DNA from: Kribbella turkmenica
GTDB lineage: Bacteria; Actinomycetota; Actinomycetes; Propionibacteriales; Kribbellaceae
Direction: 5' to 3'
NCBI RefSeq assembly: GCF_004348725.1
Contig: NZ_SMKR01000025.1
Coordinates: 1-54,703 of the forward strand
Length of the DNA stretch: 54,703 nt
Below, in pieces: positions 14,646-23,049 of the stretch (positions within the stretch are counted from its first letter, which is position 1; every line of letters begins with the position of its first letter). The translations under genes and the position numbers were made by a program. The notes below the pieces were generated by a model that was not told the origin of the DNA, did not search any database, and saw only the letters and a program-made list of their open reading frames with translations.

Positions 14646-16739
14646 ATGGCGACAACGGTACGGCGGACCTCCTGCAACCTGTGCGAAGCGATCTGCGGTG
14701 TGCTGGTGACCGTCGAGGACGGCCGGGTGACCGACATCCGCGGCGACGAGTCGGACCCGCTCTCCCGCGGCCACATCTGCCCGAAGGCGGTGGCGCTGCG
14801 TGACCTCCAGGACGATCCCGACCGGCTGACCACGCCGGTACGACGGACCCCGGACGGCTGGCGGGAGATCGGCTGGGACGCGGCGTACGAGCTGGTCGTG
14901 GAGCGGCTGCCCGCGATCCAGCGGGAGCACGGCCGGAACGCGGTCGGGGTCTACCTCGGCAACCCGAACGTCCACAGCCTGGGCGCGCTGACCCACATGC
15001 CGACGATGGTCCGCCAGCTGCGGACACGGAACCGGTTCAGTGCGACCTCGATCGACCAGCTGCCGCACATGCTCGCGGCGTACCTGTTGTACGGGCACCA
15101 GCTGATGGTCGCGGTCCCGGACATCGACCGGACGTCGTACCTGCTGATGCTGGGCGCGAACCCGCTGGCGTCGAACGGCAGCATGATGACCGCTCCCGGT
15201 GTCGGCCGGCGGCTCAAGGACCTGCAGCGGCGCGGCGGCAAGGTGGTGGTCATCGACCCGCGCCGGACCGAGACCGCCGCGGTCGCCGACGAGCACCACT
15301 TCGTCCGGCCCGGGACCGACGCGGCCTTCCTGCTCGCGCTCGTCCACCAGGTGATCGCGGACGGGCACGCCCGGACGGCGCCGTACGTCGACGGCCTGGC
15401 CGCGGTCGAGCAGGCGGTCGGGCCGTGGACCCCGGAGCGCGCGGCCGCGATCACCGGGATCGACGCGGCGGTGATCCGGCGGATCGCGCACGAGTTCGCC
15501 ACGTCCGGCCGGGCTGCCTGCTACGGACGCGTCGGGGTGTCGACGCAGCAGTTCGGCGCGATCTGCCAGTGGGCGATCCAGGTGCTCAACATCGTCACCG
15601 GCAACCTCGACCGGCCCGGCGGGACGATGTTCCCCCGGCCGGCCGTGAACGCGCTGCTCGGTCTCGGCCGCGGCCACCTCGGGGCGTGGAAGAGCCGGGT
15701 CCGCGGGCTGCCCGAGTTCGGCGGCGAGCTGCCGGTGTCGACGATGGCCGAGGAGATCCTCACGCCCGGCGACGGCCGGATCCGGGCGATGGTGACGATC
15801 GCCGGGAACCCGGTGCTGTCCACGCCGAACGGCCGCCGGCTCGACGAGGCCCTGGACACGCTCGACTTCATGGTCGCCGTCGACCCGTACATCAACGAGA
15901 CCACCCGGCACGCGGACGTGATCCTGCCGCCCGCGCCGCCGCTCGAGCGCGACCACTACGACGTGATCTTCCACCAGCTCGCCGTCCGGAACACGGCGCG
16001 CTGGAACGACGCCGTCCTGCCCAAGCCACCGAAGGCGCGGCACGACTGGGAGATCTTCCGCGAACTCGCGTCCGGACTGCTCCGGCGGACGCCGATGAGC
16101 CGGCGGAAGGTGACGACGACGGCCCGGCTGCGGTTGTCGCCGCGGCGGATCGTCGACCTCGGACTGCGGATCGGTCCGTACCGGCTGTCGCTGCGCAAGC
16201 TGCGGACATCGCCGGGAGGGATCGACCTCGGGCCGCTGCAGCCCGCGCTTCCGGGCGCACTGCACCACAAGAACAAGCGGATCGACCTCGCCCAGCGGAT
16301 GATCCTGGACGACCTGCCGCGACTGGCGGCTTCGGACACCGGGAACGACGGCGAGCTGCTGCTGATCGGCCGCCGGCACCTGCGGAACAACAACTCGTGG
16401 ATGCACAACTCGGCCAGGCTGGTGAAGGGCAGGCCGCGGCACCAGCTGCTGATGAACCCGCGGGACCTGGCCGAGCGCGACCTCGCCGACGGGCAGCTGG
16501 TCAACGTCAGCTCGGCGGCCGGCACGGTCGCGGTAGAGGTTGCTGCGAGCAACGACATGATGCCCGGCGTGGTCAGCCTGCCGCACGGCTTCGGCCACGG
16601 CCGCCCGGGGGCACGACTGTCGGTCGCGAACCAGGTCGCCGGGCCGAGCGTCAACGACGTGACGGACGCCGAGCTCACCGACACCGTGGCCGGCACGTCG
16701 GCGGTCAACGGCGTACCGGTCACGGTGACGGCCTGCTAG
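14646..16739 (+). CDS. Molybdopterin-dependent oxidoreductase (formate-dehydrogenase-like alpha subunit)
   Basis: A 697-residue cytoplasmic protein. The N-terminal Mo/W bis-MGD [4Fe-4S] domain has CNLCEAICG with a fourth cysteine in HICPK (Cys10, 13, 17, 45). The central molybdopterin domain shows LMLGANPLASNGSMM, VVVIDPRRTETA and a GNLDRPGG motif; the C-terminal molydopterin dinucleotide-binding domain contains LLIGRRHLRNNNSWMHN. There is no Tat signal and no partner subunit next to it, so the electron partner and substrate are unknown. GAGGGG precedes the ATG. It overlaps the convergent LacI gene by 4 nt. Confidence 0.88.
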   Translation: MATTVRRTSCNLCEAICGVLVTVEDGRVTDIRGDESDPLSRGHICPKAVALRDLQDDPDRLTTPVRRTPDGWREIGWDAAYELVVERLPAIQREHGRNAVGVYLGNPNVHSLGALTHMPTMVRQLRTRNRFSATSIDQLPHMLAAYLLYGHQLMVAVPDIDRTSYLLMLGANPLASNGSMMTAPGVGRRLKDLQRRGGKVVVIDPRRTETAAVADEHHFVRPGTDAAFLLALVHQVIADGHARTAPYVDGLAAVEQAVGPWTPERAAAITGIDAAVIRRIAHEFATSGRAACYGRVGVSTQQFGAICQWAIQVLNIVTGNLDRPGGTMFPRPAVNALLGLGRGHLGAWKSRVRGLPEFGGELPVSTMAEEILTPGDGRIRAMVTIAGNPVLSTPNGRRLDEALDTLDFMVAVDPYINETTRHADVILPPAPPLERDHYDVIFHQLAVRNTARWNDAVLPKPPKARHDWEIFRELASGLLRRTPMSRRKVTTTARLRLSPRRIVDLGLRIGPYRLSLRKLRTSPGGIDLGPLQPALPGALHHKNKRIDLAQRMILDDLPRLAASDTGNDGELLLIGRRHLRNNNSWMHNSARLVKGRPRHQLLMNPRDLAERDLADGQLVNVSSAAGTVAVEVAASNDMMPGVVSLPHGFGHGRPGARLSVANQVAGPSVNDVTDAELTDTVAGTSAVNGVPVTVTAC

Positions 16740-17749
16740 GGCGGTGGCGGACCCGAACTGTCGCGGACGATCAGCAGCGGGGTCGAGTAGAGGTGGGCCT
16801 GGGGGCGTGCGCCGTCGAGCAGGTCGAGCAGGCGGCACATGACCTCGGCGCCGTACCCGACGATGTTGTGGCTCATCGCGGTCAAGGTCGGATGGGTGTG
16901 CCGGCACAGCGTCGAGTCGTCCCACGCGACCAGGGTGACGTCGTGCGGGGACCGCAGCCCGAGCTCCTGGACGACGGCCAGGCCCGCGACCGCCATCAGG
17001 TCGTTGTCGTAGATGATCGCGGTCGGCCTCGGGTTCGCGGTCATCAGCGCCCGGGTGGCCGTGGCGCCTTCCTCGGCGGAGAAGTCGGTGTGCACGACCT
17101 GGACGTCGAGGCCGAGACGCAGGCTCGCGGCGGTGAACGCCTGGTCGCGGATCCAGACGTGGCCGTGTTCCGGCGTACCGGCGACCCGGGCGACCGCGCG
17201 GTGTCCGAGCGAGGCGACGTGCTCGACGGCGGCGTTCATCGCCGACGTCCCGTCGGTCCAGACGCAGGCCATCCCGTCGGCCAGCGACGGATCGCCGACC
17301 AGGACGGCCGGCAGGCCGACCTTGCGCAGCAACGGGATCCGCGGGTCCTCGACCCGCAGGTCGACCACGATCACTCCGTCGACGCGGCGCTCCGCGGCCC
17401 ACTGCCGGTACGTCGCCAGCTCCGCGGGCAGGTCCGCGACGACCTGGAGGGCGAGCGCGTACGACGTGCGGGCCAGCACGGACTCCACCCCGCCGACGAA
17501 GCCCATGGAGAACGGTTCCTCACCCAACGTCTTCGCGGTCCTCGCGAGGACGAGGCCGAACGTCTCGCTCCGGGCCGCGGACAACTGGCGGGCGGCGCGG
17601 TTGGGCACCCACTCCAGTTCCGCGGCGACCTTCAGCACCCGCGCGCGGGTGGCCTCGGAGACCCCCGGCTGGTTGTTCAGCGCGTACGAGACCGCGCCTT
17701 TGGAGACTCCTGCCCGACGGGCGATCTCCTTGATGGTGACTCGGGCCAC
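16736..17749 (-). CDS. LacI-family transcriptional regulator
   Basis: A 337-residue regulator. The N-terminal LacI helix-turn-helix is VTIKEIARRAGVSKGAVSYAL (4-24, given as the canonical helices), followed by the hinge helix NRAARQLSAARS. A periplasmic-binding-protein-like effector domain then runs to the C-terminus, which ends in four prolines. It is divergent from the isomerase/dehydrogenase/hydrolase/mannosidase genes across 335 nt, so it is the probable repressor of that glycan-use operon, with a sugar as effector. Palindromes with the LacI-typical central CG lie upstream of both target genes. Confidence 0.88.
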   Translation of the reverse strand: MARVTIKEIARRAGVSKGAVSYALNNQPGVSEATRARVLKVAAELEWVPNRAARQLSAARSETFGLVLARTAKTLGEEPFSMGFVGGVESVLARTSYALALQVVADLPAELATYRQWAAERRVDGVIVVDLRVEDPRIPLLRKVGLPAVLVGDPSLADGMACVWTDGTSAMNAAVEHVASLGHRAVARVAGTPEHGHVWIRDQAFTAASLRLGLDVQVVHTDFSAEEGATATRALMTANPRPTAIIYDNDLMAVAGLAVVQELGLRSPHDVTLVAWDDSTLCRHTHPTLTAMSHNIVGYGAEVMCRLLDLLDGARPQAHLYSTPLLIVRDSSGPPPP

Positions 17750-18084
17750 GACGGCCTCCTACCTAGGGCGGCCGGACCGCTGACGGTCGGTCCGGAATCC
17801 TCCAGTGTGCGCCGATTCCTACGCCGTGTCACCATGCCGAAGCAGAGCGTAATCGTTTGATCAAATCCCGCGGGCGGGTGGGACACCGCGAACGCTCCGG
17901 ACCATCAGCGCCCGCGTGGAGGACACCGGGCCGTGACCGGGACATGACCGCCCAGTGGTTGGGCTGAGGGTGGTGGGGAGCGGGGCGGTTGGGATACGGT
18001 TACCGTCGTTACTTAACCGGTTCGGCAATCCAGCCGGTACGGAGCCCAGGGCAGCGGGCGAGGTGCCGGCGACGAGGAGAAACC
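17750..18084. promoter_or_regulatory. Divergent control region (335 nt) with candidate LacI operators
   Basis: No gene is present. I see three palindromes: TTTGATCAAA (17856-17865), about 107 nt upstream of the lacI-type start; ACGGTtACCGT (17996-18006); and AACCGGTT (18016-18023), about 62-79 nt upstream of the isomerase start. AACCGGTT has the central CpG typical of LacI-family operators and recurs before the beta-mannosidase gene. AACCGGTT is therefore the stronger operator candidate. Confidence 0.5.
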
Positions 18085-18834
18085 ATGGTCGCAGTGGACA
18101 ACCTGTCCCTCCAGTTGTACACGGTCCGGGGCGCGCTCGAGGAAGACTTCGACGCCACCCTGGCCCGGATCGCGGAGATCGGCTACACCAAGGTCGAGCC
18201 CTTCGGTGTCACCGCCTTCGCGGACCGCCTGGCCGAGTCGCTGCCCAAGTACGGCCTGTCGGCGCCCACCACGCACGCCGGCCTGCTGCGCGAGGACAGC
18301 GGACCGATTTACGCCGCGGCGAGGCGGCTGGGCATCGGCACCGTCATCGACCCGCACACCGACCCGGCCCGCTGGCAGTCCGCCGACGAGATCAAGGTCA
18401 TCGCCGACGGCCTGAACAAGGCCGCGATCGAGGCCGCCGACCACGGCATCACGGTCGGCTACCACAACCACCACTTCGAGCTCGAGTCGACGATCGACGG
18501 CGTGCACGCGCTCGAGATCCTGGTCGACCACCTGTCCGACGACGTGATCCTCGAGGTGGACACGTACTGGGCCGCCGTCGGCGGTGCCGACGTACCGGCG
18601 CTGCTGGGCAAGTTCGGCGACCGGGTGAAGGCGATCCACGTCAAGGACGGCGACGGCACGCTGGACAACAAGGCGCAGGTGGCGGTCGGCGACGGCACCA
18701 TCGCGGTCGCGGACATCCTGGCCGCGGTCCCGGACGCGCTGCGCGTGGTCGAGCTGGACGACTTCAGCGGCGAGATCTTCGACGCGGTCCAGGGCAGCTA
18801 CTCGTTCCTCACCGGGGAGGGCGCGCCCGCATGA
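18085..18834 (+). CDS. Sugar phosphate isomerase/epimerase (TIM barrel, AP-endonuclease 2 fold)
   Basis: A 249-residue xylose-isomerase-like TIM barrel. It begins LQLYTVRGALEEDFD and has metal-site strands GYHNHHFELE, ILEVDTYWAA and IHVKDGDG, with a late glutamate in VVELDDF. Such enzymes epimerise or isomerise keto-sugars, or act on 3-keto-glycosides beside Gfo/Idh/MocA oxidoreductases. GAGGAGA precedes the ATG at 18085; an earlier in-frame start at 17989 would place the regulatory palindromes inside the gene. It opens an overlapping operon (ATGA). Confidence 0.85.
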   Translation: MVAVDNLSLQLYTVRGALEEDFDATLARIAEIGYTKVEPFGVTAFADRLAESLPKYGLSAPTTHAGLLREDSGPIYAAARRLGIGTVIDPHTDPARWQSADEIKVIADGLNKAAIEAADHGITVGYHNHHFELESTIDGVHALEILVDHLSDDVILEVDTYWAAVGGADVPALLGKFGDRVKAIHVKDGDGTLDNKAQVAVGDGTIAVADILAAVPDALRVVELDDFSGEIFDAVQGSYSFLTGEGAPA

Positions 18835-19928
18835 GCGCTGTCGGCGTAGGTGTGATCGGCGCGGGGACCATCTCCGACGCCTACATCAAGAGCATGCGGA
18901 GCTTCCCGGACCTGAAGGTGCACGCCATCGGCGACCTCCGGCCGGAGGCGGCGAAGGAGAAGGCGGAGCAGTACGGCATCGAGACCCACGGCGGTCCCGA
19001 CGTGGTGCTGAACCACCCGGACGTCGAGATCGTGGTCAACCTGACCATCCCGATCGCGCACGTCGAGGTCGCCCTCGCGGCGGTTGCCGCCGGCAAGCAC
19101 GTGTGGAGCGAGAAGCCGTTCTCGCTCGACCAGGACAGCGGCCTGAAGCTGCTGTCCACCGCCCAGGACGCGGGACTGCGGCTGGGCTGCGCACCGGACA
19201 CGATCCTCGGTCCGGGCCTGCAGGAGTCCCGCCGGATCATCGAGCGCGGTGAGATCGGTACGCCGCTGACCGCCCTGACGCTGATGCAGTCCCCCGGCCC
19301 GGAGTCCTGGCACCCGAACCCGGCGTTCCTGTTCCAGGAGGGCGCGGGCCCGCTGTGGGACATCGGCCCGTACTACCTGACCACCCTCGTCCAGCTGTTC
19401 GGGCCGGTCGCGGCGGTGGCCGGACTCGGCTCGAAGTCGCGGGAGAAGCGCACGATCGGGTCGGGTCCGCTGGCCGGCACCGAGTTCGACGTGACGGTGC
19501 CGACGCACGTCAGCGCGATCGCGCGGTTCGAGTCGGGGCAGTCGTCGCAGAGCATCTTCAGCTTCGACTCGCCGCTGCCGCGGGCCGGGTTCGTCGAGAT
19601 CACCGGGTCGGAGGCGACGCTGGCCGTACCGGACCCGAACCGGTTCGACGGGGAGATCAAGATCCGCCGTCGCGGTGCGGAGAACTGGGAGACGCTCGCG
19701 AACACCGAGGCGTCGGCCGAGCGCGGCACCGGCGTGCTGGACATGGCGCGGGCGATCCGCGAGAACCGGCCGCACCGGGCCACCGGCGCGCTGGCGTTCC
19801 ACATCGTCGACGTGATGGCCTCCATCACCGAGTCGATCGACACCGGCGCGTTCGTCGACGTCGACAGCACGGTCGAGGTCGCGGCGATCCTACCGGACGA
19901 CTGGGACGTGAGCGCGGCGACCCTGTGA
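18831..19928 (+). CDS. Gfo/Idh/MocA-family NAD(P)-dependent oxidoreductase
   Basis: A 365-residue protein. The N-terminal Rossmann fold has GVIGAGTISDAYIKS, a catalytic-type motif HVWSEKPF (Lys of EKP, near residue 97) and a C-terminal Gfo/Idh substrate domain with LWDIGPYYLTTLVQLFGPV. It probably oxidises or reduces a sugar hydroxyl together with the isomerase with which it overlaps by 4 nt; its stop overlaps the next gene (GTGA). Family members act on inositol, glucose or 1,5-anhydro-sugars; the substrate here is unknown. Confidence 0.87.
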   Translation: MSAVGVGVIGAGTISDAYIKSMRSFPDLKVHAIGDLRPEAAKEKAEQYGIETHGGPDVVLNHPDVEIVVNLTIPIAHVEVALAAVAAGKHVWSEKPFSLDQDSGLKLLSTAQDAGLRLGCAPDTILGPGLQESRRIIERGEIGTPLTALTLMQSPGPESWHPNPAFLFQEGAGPLWDIGPYYLTTLVQLFGPVAAVAGLGSKSREKRTIGSGPLAGTEFDVTVPTHVSAIARFESGQSSQSIFSFDSPLPRAGFVEITGSEATLAVPDPNRFDGEIKIRRRGAENWETLANTEASAERGTGVLDMARAIRENRPHRATGALAFHIVDVMASITESIDTGAFVDVDSTVEVAAILPDDWDVSAATL

Positions 19929-20533
19929 CCTCACTCCTACTGGATCCCCGGCGGACCGTCGTGTTCGCCGGGGACTCCGTCACCGACTGCGGTCGCCGAA
20001 CTGACCCCGCGGGCCTCGGCTCCGGGTACGTCCGCACGCTGTCCGACGACCTCGCGGATCGACGGCCGCGGATCGTCAACGCCGGCATCAGCGGCCACCG
20101 AGCCGCCGACCTGGCCGCGCGCTGGGCCACCGACGTCCTCGCGCACGAGCCGTCACTGGTGTCGATCCTGATCGGCATCAACGACACCTGGCGCCGGTAC
20201 GACGAGGACGACCCGACCACGGCCGAGTCGTTCGAGGCGTCGTACCGGGAGCTGCTGGACCCGCTCGACTGTCCGGTCGTCCTGGTCGAGCCGTTCCTGC
20301 TGCCGGTGAAGGCCGAGCAGGAGACGTGGCGGGAGGACCTCGATCCCAAGCTCGAGGTGGTCCGCAGGCTCGCCGTCGAGTACGGCGCTCTGCTCGTGCC
20401 GGCCGACGTCGAACTGAACCGCCTGGCGGAGACCGCGGGCGCGGCCGCCCTGGCCGACGACGGCGTGCACCCGACCGCTGCGGGGCACCGGGCGATCGCC
20501 GGCCTGTGGCGCCGGGTCGTCCTCGAAGACTGA
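19925..20533 (+). CDS. SGNH/GDSL-family hydrolase (probable carbohydrate esterase)
   Basis: A 202-residue SGNH hydrolase. Block I is FAGDSVTD (nucleophile Ser18), block II NAGISGH, block III GINDTW and block V DDGVHPT (Asp179, His182). There is no signal peptide, so it acts inside the cell, probably deacylating imported oligosaccharides before glycosidase attack; that role is inferred from its operon. The GTG start overlaps the upstream stop as GTGA. Confidence 0.87.
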   Translation: MTSLLLDPRRTVVFAGDSVTDCGRRTDPAGLGSGYVRTLSDDLADRRPRIVNAGISGHRAADLAARWATDVLAHEPSLVSILIGINDTWRRYDEDDPTTAESFEASYRELLDPLDCPVVLVEPFLLPVKAEQETWREDLDPKLEVVRRLAVEYGALLVPADVELNRLAETAGAAALADDGVHPTAAGHRAIAGLWRRVVLED

Positions 20534-20572
20534 GAGACAACCGCTCCCCGCCAGGGTGCGGTGTGCGCCAAC

Positions 20573-20584
20573 TGAACCGGTTCA
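20573..20584. promoter_or_regulatory. Perfect 12-bp palindrome before the beta-mannosidase gene (LacI-type operator)
   Basis: TGAACCGGTTCA is a perfect palindrome with a central CG, 16 nt before the GTG start and just ahead of the ribosome-binding site. It contains the same AACCGGTT core found upstream of the isomerase gene, suggesting that one LacI-family repressor controls both. Confidence 0.6.
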
Positions 20585-20600
20585 TTTTGGAGAGTTCCCT

Positions 20601-23027
20601 GTGTCATCCGTGAATGCAGTCCCGTTGACCACCAACGGCGGCCTCGCCTGGACCGTGCGTGCGCTCGACGGCGACTTCGGCACGACCGTCGCCGCCACCG
20701 TCCCGGGAGAGGTCCACACCGACCTGCTGGCGGCCGGTGAGATCCCGGACCCGTTCGACGGGGACAACGAGTCCGCGCTGGCCTGGATCGGCCGGACGAG
20801 CTGGAGCTACCGGACGACGTTCGACTGGTCCGCGGACGGCAACTCCGTCCAGGAACTGGTCGCCGAAGGCCTCGACACGGTCGCCACCGTCACCCTGAAC
20901 GGGCAGGAGCTCGGCCGTACCAGGAACCAGCACCGCTCGTACCGCTTCGACGTCACCGGACTGCTGGTAGCCGAGGGCAACGAACTCGTGGTCGACTTCA
21001 CCGGGCCGGTGACGGCGGCCGAGGAGGTGCAGGCCGGGTTCGGGAGCTGGCCGCACACGAACCTCCACCCGTACAACGCGCTGCGGAAGATGGCCAGCAA
21101 CTTCGGCTGGGACTGGGGACCCGACGTCGCGACCGCCGGGATCTGGCGGCCGATCCGGATCGAGTCCTGGTCCGGCGTCCGGATCGACTCGGTCCGTCCA
21201 CTGGCCGGGGTCGAGGATGACCGGGGTGTCCTGACCACCCACGTGGCACTGGCGTGGGCAGACGGAGCCGAGGGCGACGCAACGGTCAGCGTCGAGGTCG
21301 ACGGCACGAAGCGGTCGGCGACGGTGAAGCCCGGCACCGGCACCGTGGAACTCGTCGCCACGGTCGACAGCGTGAGCCTGTGGTGGCCGCGCGGGCACGG
21401 CGAGCAGCCGCTGTACGACGTCACCGTCACGGTGCACGAGGACAGCTGGCACGGCCGGGTCGGGTTCCGCAACGTCTCCCTGAACGTCGACCCGGACGAC
21501 GACGGCACCCGGTTCGTGATCTCGGTGAACGACAAGCCGATCTACGTCCGCGGCGCCAACTGGATCCCGGACGACGCGTTCGTGACCCGGCTGAACCGGA
21601 CGACGTACGCGACCGGCGTCCAGGACGCGGTCGACGCCGGCATGAACCTGCTGCGTGTCTGGGGTGGCGGGATCTACGAGAGCGAGGACTTCTACGACCT
21701 CTGCGACGAGCAGGGAATCCTGGTCTGGCAGGACTTCCTGTTCGCCTGCGCGGCGTACTCCGAGGACGACAGCCTGAAGGCCGAGGTCGACGCGGAGGCC
21801 CGGGAGGCCGTCACGCGGCTGAGCCGGCACGCGAGCCTGGCGGTGTGGAACGGCAACAACGAGAACATCTGGGGGTACGTCGAGTGGGGCTGGCGGGTGC
21901 CGCTGGCCGGGCGGCCGTGGGGCGCCGGGTACTACTTCGACCTGCTCCCCCGGATCGTCGCCGAGCTCGACCCGCGGACGCCGTACTCGCACGGCAGTCC
22001 GTACTCGTTCGGCCAGTTCGTCCACCCGAACGACGAGCGCCACGGCACCATGCACATCTGGGACGTCTGGAACCAGGTGGACTACACGACGTACCGCGAC
22101 TACAAGCCGCGGTTCGTGTCGGAGTTCGGGTTCCAGGGTCCGCCGGCCTGGTCGACGCTGACGTCGGTGGTGCACGACGTACCGCTGGACCCGTACGGCG
22201 AGCAGATGCTCGTGCACCAGAAGGCGTTCGAGGGCAACCTCAAGCTGGAACGCGGGCTGGGTGCACATCTGCCGAAGTGGAAGGACATCGACGACTGGCA
22301 CTGGACCACGCAACTGAACCAGGCGCGCGCGATCGCCTTCGGCACCGAGCACTTCCGCAGCCTGTACCCACTGAACACCGGCTCGGTCGTCTGGCAGCTG
22401 AACGACAACTGGCCGGTGGTCTCGTGGGCCGCCGTCGACGGCCACGGCATCCGCAAGCCGCTGTGGCACGTTCTGCAGCGGGTGTACGCCGACCGCCTGC
22501 TGACCGTCCAGCCGCGGGACAGCGAGCTGGTCGTTGCCGCCCACAACGACAGCGACGAGACCTGGTCGGCCGAGGTCGCCGTCACCCGGCGGTCCACCGG
22601 CAGCGAGACGCTCGCGCGCGAGACCTTCGTGCTCGAGGTCGAACGGCGGTCGGCGACGCTCAGCTCCCTGCCGGAGTCGATCACCAAGCCGTCCGACCCG
22701 ACCCGCGAGTACGTCGAGGTCCGCGCCGCCGACGGCTCGACGGCGTACTGGTACTTCGTCGAGGACACCGCCCTGCGTCTGCAGGGTGACGCCTACGCGG
22801 CGACGGTCACCGCCACCGCGAACGGGTACGACGTCACTGTCACGGCCACCGCCCTGGCCAAGGACCTGGCGCTCTTCCCGGACCGCCTGGACCCGGCCGC
22901 GCGGGTGGACTCGGGCCTCGTCACCCTGTCGGCCGGCGAGTCGCACACCTTCCACGTGACCGCGACCGACGTGCCGACGAGTGTCGGCGTGCCCGTTCTG
23001 CGCTCGGCGAACGACCTGGTGAGCTGA
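20601..23027 (+). CDS. Beta-mannosidase (glycoside hydrolase family 2)
   Basis: An 808-residue cytoplasmic GH2 enzyme. The N-terminal sugar-binding domain (about 5-185) includes SWSYRTTFDW, the immunoglobulin-like domain follows, and the TIM-barrel domain begins near IYVRGANWIPDD. The acid/base glutamate is Glu421 in NNENIWG and the nucleophile Glu508 in SEFGFQG, both typical of beta-mannosidases rather than beta-galactosidases. The GTG at 20601 follows TTGGAGAG. It removes terminal beta-mannose, fitting use of imported mannan fragments or N-glycan cores; no sugar transporter is in the window. Confidence 0.9.
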   Translation: MSSVNAVPLTTNGGLAWTVRALDGDFGTTVAATVPGEVHTDLLAAGEIPDPFDGDNESALAWIGRTSWSYRTTFDWSADGNSVQELVAEGLDTVATVTLNGQELGRTRNQHRSYRFDVTGLLVAEGNELVVDFTGPVTAAEEVQAGFGSWPHTNLHPYNALRKMASNFGWDWGPDVATAGIWRPIRIESWSGVRIDSVRPLAGVEDDRGVLTTHVALAWADGAEGDATVSVEVDGTKRSATVKPGTGTVELVATVDSVSLWWPRGHGEQPLYDVTVTVHEDSWHGRVGFRNVSLNVDPDDDGTRFVISVNDKPIYVRGANWIPDDAFVTRLNRTTYATGVQDAVDAGMNLLRVWGGGIYESEDFYDLCDEQGILVWQDFLFACAAYSEDDSLKAEVDAEAREAVTRLSRHASLAVWNGNNENIWGYVEWGWRVPLAGRPWGAGYYFDLLPRIVAELDPRTPYSHGSPYSFGQFVHPNDERHGTMHIWDVWNQVDYTTYRDYKPRFVSEFGFQGPPAWSTLTSVVHDVPLDPYGEQMLVHQKAFEGNLKLERGLGAHLPKWKDIDDWHWTTQLNQARAIAFGTEHFRSLYPLNTGSVVWQLNDNWPVVSWAAVDGHGIRKPLWHVLQRVYADRLLTVQPRDSELVVAAHNDSDETWSAEVAVTRRSTGSETLARETFVLEVERRSATLSSLPESITKPSDPTREYVEVRAADGSTAYWYFVEDTALRLQGDAYAATVTATANGYDVTVTATALAKDLALFPDRLDPAARVDSGLVTLSAGESHTFHVTATDVPTSVGVPVLRSANDLVS

Positions 23028-23049
23028 AAACCGGGCATACTGGCCGACC

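Noticed and set aside
14493..17402. Long antisense frame over the molybdopterin oxidoreductase
   Set aside because: Shadow of the sense gene with low-complexity Arg/Pro composition.
17989..18084. N-terminal extension of the isomerase gene
   Set aside because: It would include the operator-like palindromes, and a good ribosome-binding site precedes ATG 18085.
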